From assembly GCA_964495705.1 (NCBI GenBank), contig CAZBWS010000058.1:1-15639 (forward strand): a stretch of 15,639 nt of DNA, in the 5' to 3' direction. This document shows, in pieces, positions 13,531-15,639 of this stretch. The stretch's first letter is position 1. Every line of letters starts with the position of its first letter. The position numbers and the translations under genes are program-made. The notes beneath the pieces were generated by a model. The model worked only from the letters and a program-made list of their open reading frames with translations, made no database searches and was not told the origin of the DNA. Source of the stretch: CAZBWS01 sp964495705. GTDB lineage: Bacteria; Pseudomonadota; Gammaproteobacteria; HTCC5015.

Positions 13531-13649
13531 AGCCTACGGATGAGACGTTTTACCCAACTTACGCGTTGAAGCAAGCCAACTATTTCAAAAAGAGGTTGTG
13601 AATAAATTAGAAGTCATATTAAAAAATATGATTAAGGTGGAATAGAAAA

Positions 13650-15053
13650 TTGAGAGTAGATTTTTATGGTAGTGGTGTATGGCTTGTCGGTGGTAATGAC
13701 TTTGTTATATGCAATGATTTTTTAGTGTTTGATCGTTTGAAGGTTTCTTTTTTTCAATGTGATTCGGAAGAATCTATACAAGGGGTTTGTGAAAAAGCTG
13801 AAAATGAATATTTGATTTCTATTTGCAATAGCAGTAGTCGTTTATCTGGTGGTGTATTTGCTTTTCCAAGTGTAGATTTTTTAGGTCATCCTCTTCTATT
13901 ATCAGGGTGCAAAAAATATAATGAAATAATTTACGGCAATGGAGAAATCACTGATGAAAAAACAAAAAATACTGCCTGGAATTTCTATACTTATAATTTA
14001 TATACAAATGACTTCAATTTATATCCAGGATTTTACCCGTCTGTAATTAAGGATGAAAATGGTTTTTTTGTTCACGAAGATACTCATGTCGAAATGTATT
14101 CAAATGTGTTGGAGCGTCAGTGGGTTTATCAAACAGAAGAGAAATCAACTGTAGTAAGAGGGGATCATGGTTTAGCATTTGATGATTGTAATTTATATGC
14201 GAGTTTAGGTGCTGCATTTGATGATGATTTTTCAGAAATAGTCTGCCTTTCAAAGGGAAATGGAGCCGAGCTATGGAAAAAATCTCATCCTGGTCAGTCT
14301 CATAATTTGATTGTAATAAAAAATCACCTATATTGTTTAATCAATAAATCTATATTTATTCTCGATCCAATATTAGGTGATACTATAAAAAAAATCACTT
14401 CTAAAATTGACTTTAAATTCGGCAATATAGCCCATGTTAATGATGTTTTATTTGTTTTCGGTAAAGACTGCTCTCAGTTTGAGATCTATTCACCAGAGAC
14501 ATTAGAGCTGATCAATACAATAGATTTTCCTCATGGTCTCACAGCTAGTTGGAAAACTGATCCTGTTTTTTATGGTTGCGATTTCTATATACCTCTTGTT
14601 TTTTCAGAACAAAAGTATGCTGGGTCTCGCTATGGTTTGCTCAAATTGTCAGAATCGGAAATTCTTGCTGATAAAAAAATCACACAAGAGCCAGACGATG
14701 GAGCTGAAGTTAATATTGCGGAAAGCCCTAAGGGTGATGGGCTTTATTCATTAAACATAACTTTAAATAATTCAAAGTCTATGGCTGACCTTGTCCGCTT
14801 GGCAGATTATCATGCCCGCTGTTCTTCAGTGGAGCATGGCTTTACTATCTGGCATGAAGCTGAAGACCGTAAACAAGGCTTCAATGGTGAAGTGTTGATT
14901 AAGGTTGGAAATAATAGCCTTGATACAGATCAAGTTTCTGAAAACCTTGATAAGGTTGTTGGCCGTGTAGAAGATAATGCAAGAGTAATGACAGTTTATG
15001 CTGCGGATAAAAAAACGCCCATACAATGCAGCTGGGAATTTTTGTCTTCTTGA
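13650..15053 (+). CDS. Unknown protein, beta-propeller-like, 467 aa
   Basis: No family is recognised with confidence. The start is TTG 13650, supported by AGGTGG (13635-13640) about 9 bases upstream. There is no signal peptide or membrane helix, so it should be cytoplasmic. Roughly residues 150-345 show repeated short beta-strand blocks with a PQQ/WD-like rhythm (for example CLSKGNGAELWKK, YCLINKSIFILDPILGDTIKK, FGKDCSQFEIYSPETLEL), suggesting a beta-propeller. The last ~110 residues look like a separate alpha/beta domain. The gene is clearly AT-richer than the core genes, and lies between a REP-like element and an IS-cut toxin-like fragment, so recent acquisition is likely. A role as an immunity-type protein is possible from context only. 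Confidence 0.7.
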   Translation: MRVDFYGSGVWLVGGNDFVICNDFLVFDRLKVSFFQCDSEESIQGVCEKAENEYLISICNSSSRLSGGVFAFPSVDFLGHPLLLSGCKKYNEIIYGNGEITDEKTKNTAWNFYTYNLYTNDFNLYPGFYPSVIKDENGFFVHEDTHVEMYSNVLERQWVYQTEEKSTVVRGDHGLAFDDCNLYASLGAAFDDDFSEIVCLSKGNGAELWKKSHPGQSHNLIVIKNHLYCLINKSIFILDPILGDTIKKITSKIDFKFGNIAHVNDVLFVFGKDCSQFEIYSPETLELINTIDFPHGLTASWKTDPVFYGCDFYIPLVFSEQKYAGSRYGLLKLSESEILADKKITQEPDDGAEVNIAESPKGDGLYSLNITLNNSKSMADLVRLADYHARCSSVEHGFTIWHEAEDRKQGFNGEVLIKVGNNSLDTDQVSENLDKVVGRVEDNARVMTVYAADKKTPIQCSWEFLSS

Positions 15054-15129
15054 AAATAGTGAATTTAACCTATTCTCACTTCTGTTAAATCTAGTCTTTA
15101 CTGCTCTTTAATAATTTAAACCTCTGATT

Positions 15130-15153
15130 AGCCCTTTTTATTAAAAGGGCTTT
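15130..15153 (+). terminator. Likely intrinsic terminator of the 467-aa gene
   Basis: AGCCCTTTT (15130-15138) pairs with AAAAGGGCT (15143-15151) around a 4-base loop, followed by only a short TTT. It lies 77 bp after the stop codon at 15053. The stem is strong but the T-run is short, so termination may be partial. Confidence 0.65.
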
Positions 15154-15242
15154 ACCTTAATTAGTGTGTTTCGACCAATGGCGTCTTTAGTAAAAGTGCC
15201 GCCATTGTCAGTGCGACGCAGATCACCGTCCTCTACGAAGCC
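15141..15242 (-). pseudogene. Possible gene-end relic on the minus strand
   Basis: A minus-strand frame between two stops gives about 33 residues (including EDGDLRRTDNGGTFTKDAIG) and ends at TAA inside the terminator stem. Its composition looks protein-like and not random, so it may be the C-terminal relic of a lost gene. No family is recognised and no start is present; it could be chance. Confidence 0.2.
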
Positions 15243-15268
15243 TTAAAGCTACAAAAAATGCCTCGGTA

Positions 15269-15547
15269 ATGGCCTTGAATTGTATTGATGCCATAGTCAC
15301 AGGCGAGAACGCATCGACTACTGGAGCGGTGTGTGACTTTGTGACTGCCTTGTTTGCCATCGGCGATTTTCGAGATATGTATATCCAAGCTTATAACTCG
15401 ATATGGGATCCTGAGAATTTTGATAATACCATACGCATATTGGCGATACTGGGCACGACGACGACGTTAGCGATAGCCTCAGGTGGTGGTGTAATCCCCC
15501 CATTATTAACATCAGTTAAAAGTAGAGGGTTAAGCCGCGTTCAGTAA
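15269..15547 (+). pseudogene. Toxin-like hydrophobic gene fragment cut by an IS end
   Basis: An open frame (extending upstream to 15194) with no good ribosome-binding site at ATG 15269. Its first ~73 residues, with a Gly-Asp-Phe-Arg-Asp motif (AIGDFRDMYIQAYN) and a following hydrophobic segment (RILAILGTTTTLAIASGG), resemble the hydrophobic pre-toxin regions seen ahead of C-terminal toxin domains in some polymorphic toxins; that is a resemblance only. The last ~19 codons (from 15490) lie in what looks like the terminal sequence of an IS3-family element, so the original protein was truncated there. Both ends appear missing. Confidence 0.5.
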
Positions 15548-15639
15548 CCGTCGAGGCGGTACGCCTCCGATTGCCGTGTGCGGGCGTTCATTATTGTAGA
15601 TCCAAAGCCACTGTGTGGCCAATAGTTGCGCGTGTTCGA
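15490..15639 (-). mobile_element. IS3-family insertion sequence, one end, runs off the window
   Basis: The transposase reading frame on the minus strand ends at 15530, and the next 40 bp lead to TGTAATCCCCCC (15490-15501), which begins with TG as IS3-family ends do. I place the element boundary at 15490 from this pattern; the opposite end and the target duplication are outside the window. Confidence 0.65.
15530..15639 (-). CDS. IS3-family transposase (OrfB), C-terminal end only
   Basis: The minus strand encodes the last 35 residues of an IS3-type OrfB integrase-like transposase: a helix ending WLWIYNNERPHTAIGG, then VPP and a short tail before TAA (complement of 15530-15532). The YNxERPHxAxGG signature follows the last catalytic Glu of the DDE domain in this family. 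The gene begins beyond the right edge. Whether the whole copy is intact cannot be seen. Confidence 0.88.
   Translation of the reverse strand, partial: EHAQLLATQWLWIYNNERPHTAIGGVPPRRLLNAA

Noticed and set aside
13271..13574. Two Pro/Thr-rich minus-strand frames over the end of tmk
   Set aside because: They are the mirror of the C-free, G-rich plus strand and of the REP-like element; their composition follows from that skew.
14533..14754. A 73-aa plus-strand frame with a hydrophobic start inside the 467-aa gene
   Set aside because: It lies wholly in another frame of a longer gene with a supported start; no ribosome-binding site.
1..15639. tRNA or rRNA genes, CRISPR arrays, replication origin
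   Set aside because: I saw no cloverleaf-type sequence, no regularly spaced repeats and no DnaA-box cluster.

Overview
The window reads as a piece of a gammaproteobacterial chromosome, probably a marine or environmental lineage. The basis is the housekeeping block dapB, fabD, fabG, acpP, fabF, pabB, pabC, mltG, tmk on the plus strand, whose proteins carry typical gammaproteobacterial motifs. I cannot name a genus. The core block (about 4.1-13.4 kb) lies between two visibly more AT-rich, mobile-element-marked segments: 1-2.3 kb and 13.4-15.6 kb.

Left segment (1-2300): the rho-independent terminator of an unseen upstream gene; a lone AbiGi-like abortive-infection protein; a REP-type hairpin repeat of which a 76-bp part is duplicated exactly 700 bp further on; two small unassigned ORFs between the repeat copies; and a 692-bp internally deleted IS256-family element whose left end abuts the second repeat copy. 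Then comes a Tat-exported GMC oxidoreductase closely resembling cholesterol oxidase (2441-4039) and a lipoprotein alpha/beta hydrolase (4192-5160).

Core block (5281-13389): dapB (lysine/peptidoglycan precursor) stands directly before fabD, fabG, acpP and fabF (malonyl loading, ketoacyl reduction, carrier and condensation of type II fatty acid synthesis). A branched terminator separates acpP from fabF. Next come pabB and pabC (p-aminobenzoate for folate), mltG (peptidoglycan glycan-strand termination) and tmk (dTMP kinase). From fabF to tmk the genes are nearly contiguous (2-17 bp gaps or overlaps), which suggests co-transcription. The usual upstream plsX-fabH and downstream holB are absent here.

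Right segment (13390-15639): a decayed REP-like element, an AT-rich gene of unknown function with beta-propeller-like sequence, a terminator, and a toxin-like hydrophobic gene fragment apparently cut at 15490 by the end of an IS3-family element whose transposase runs in from the right edge on the minus strand.

The most striking unexplained signal is a dispersed 14-mer, ATGCGGATAGGCTG. It occurs five times exactly and once with 13/14 identity between 4107 and 13417, in both orientations, in intergenic DNA and inside three unrelated genes in two reading frames. It is absent from the mobile left and right segments. Its density, length and placement resemble DNA-uptake sequences of Neisseriaceae and Pasteurellaceae, but the sequence is not one I recognise.
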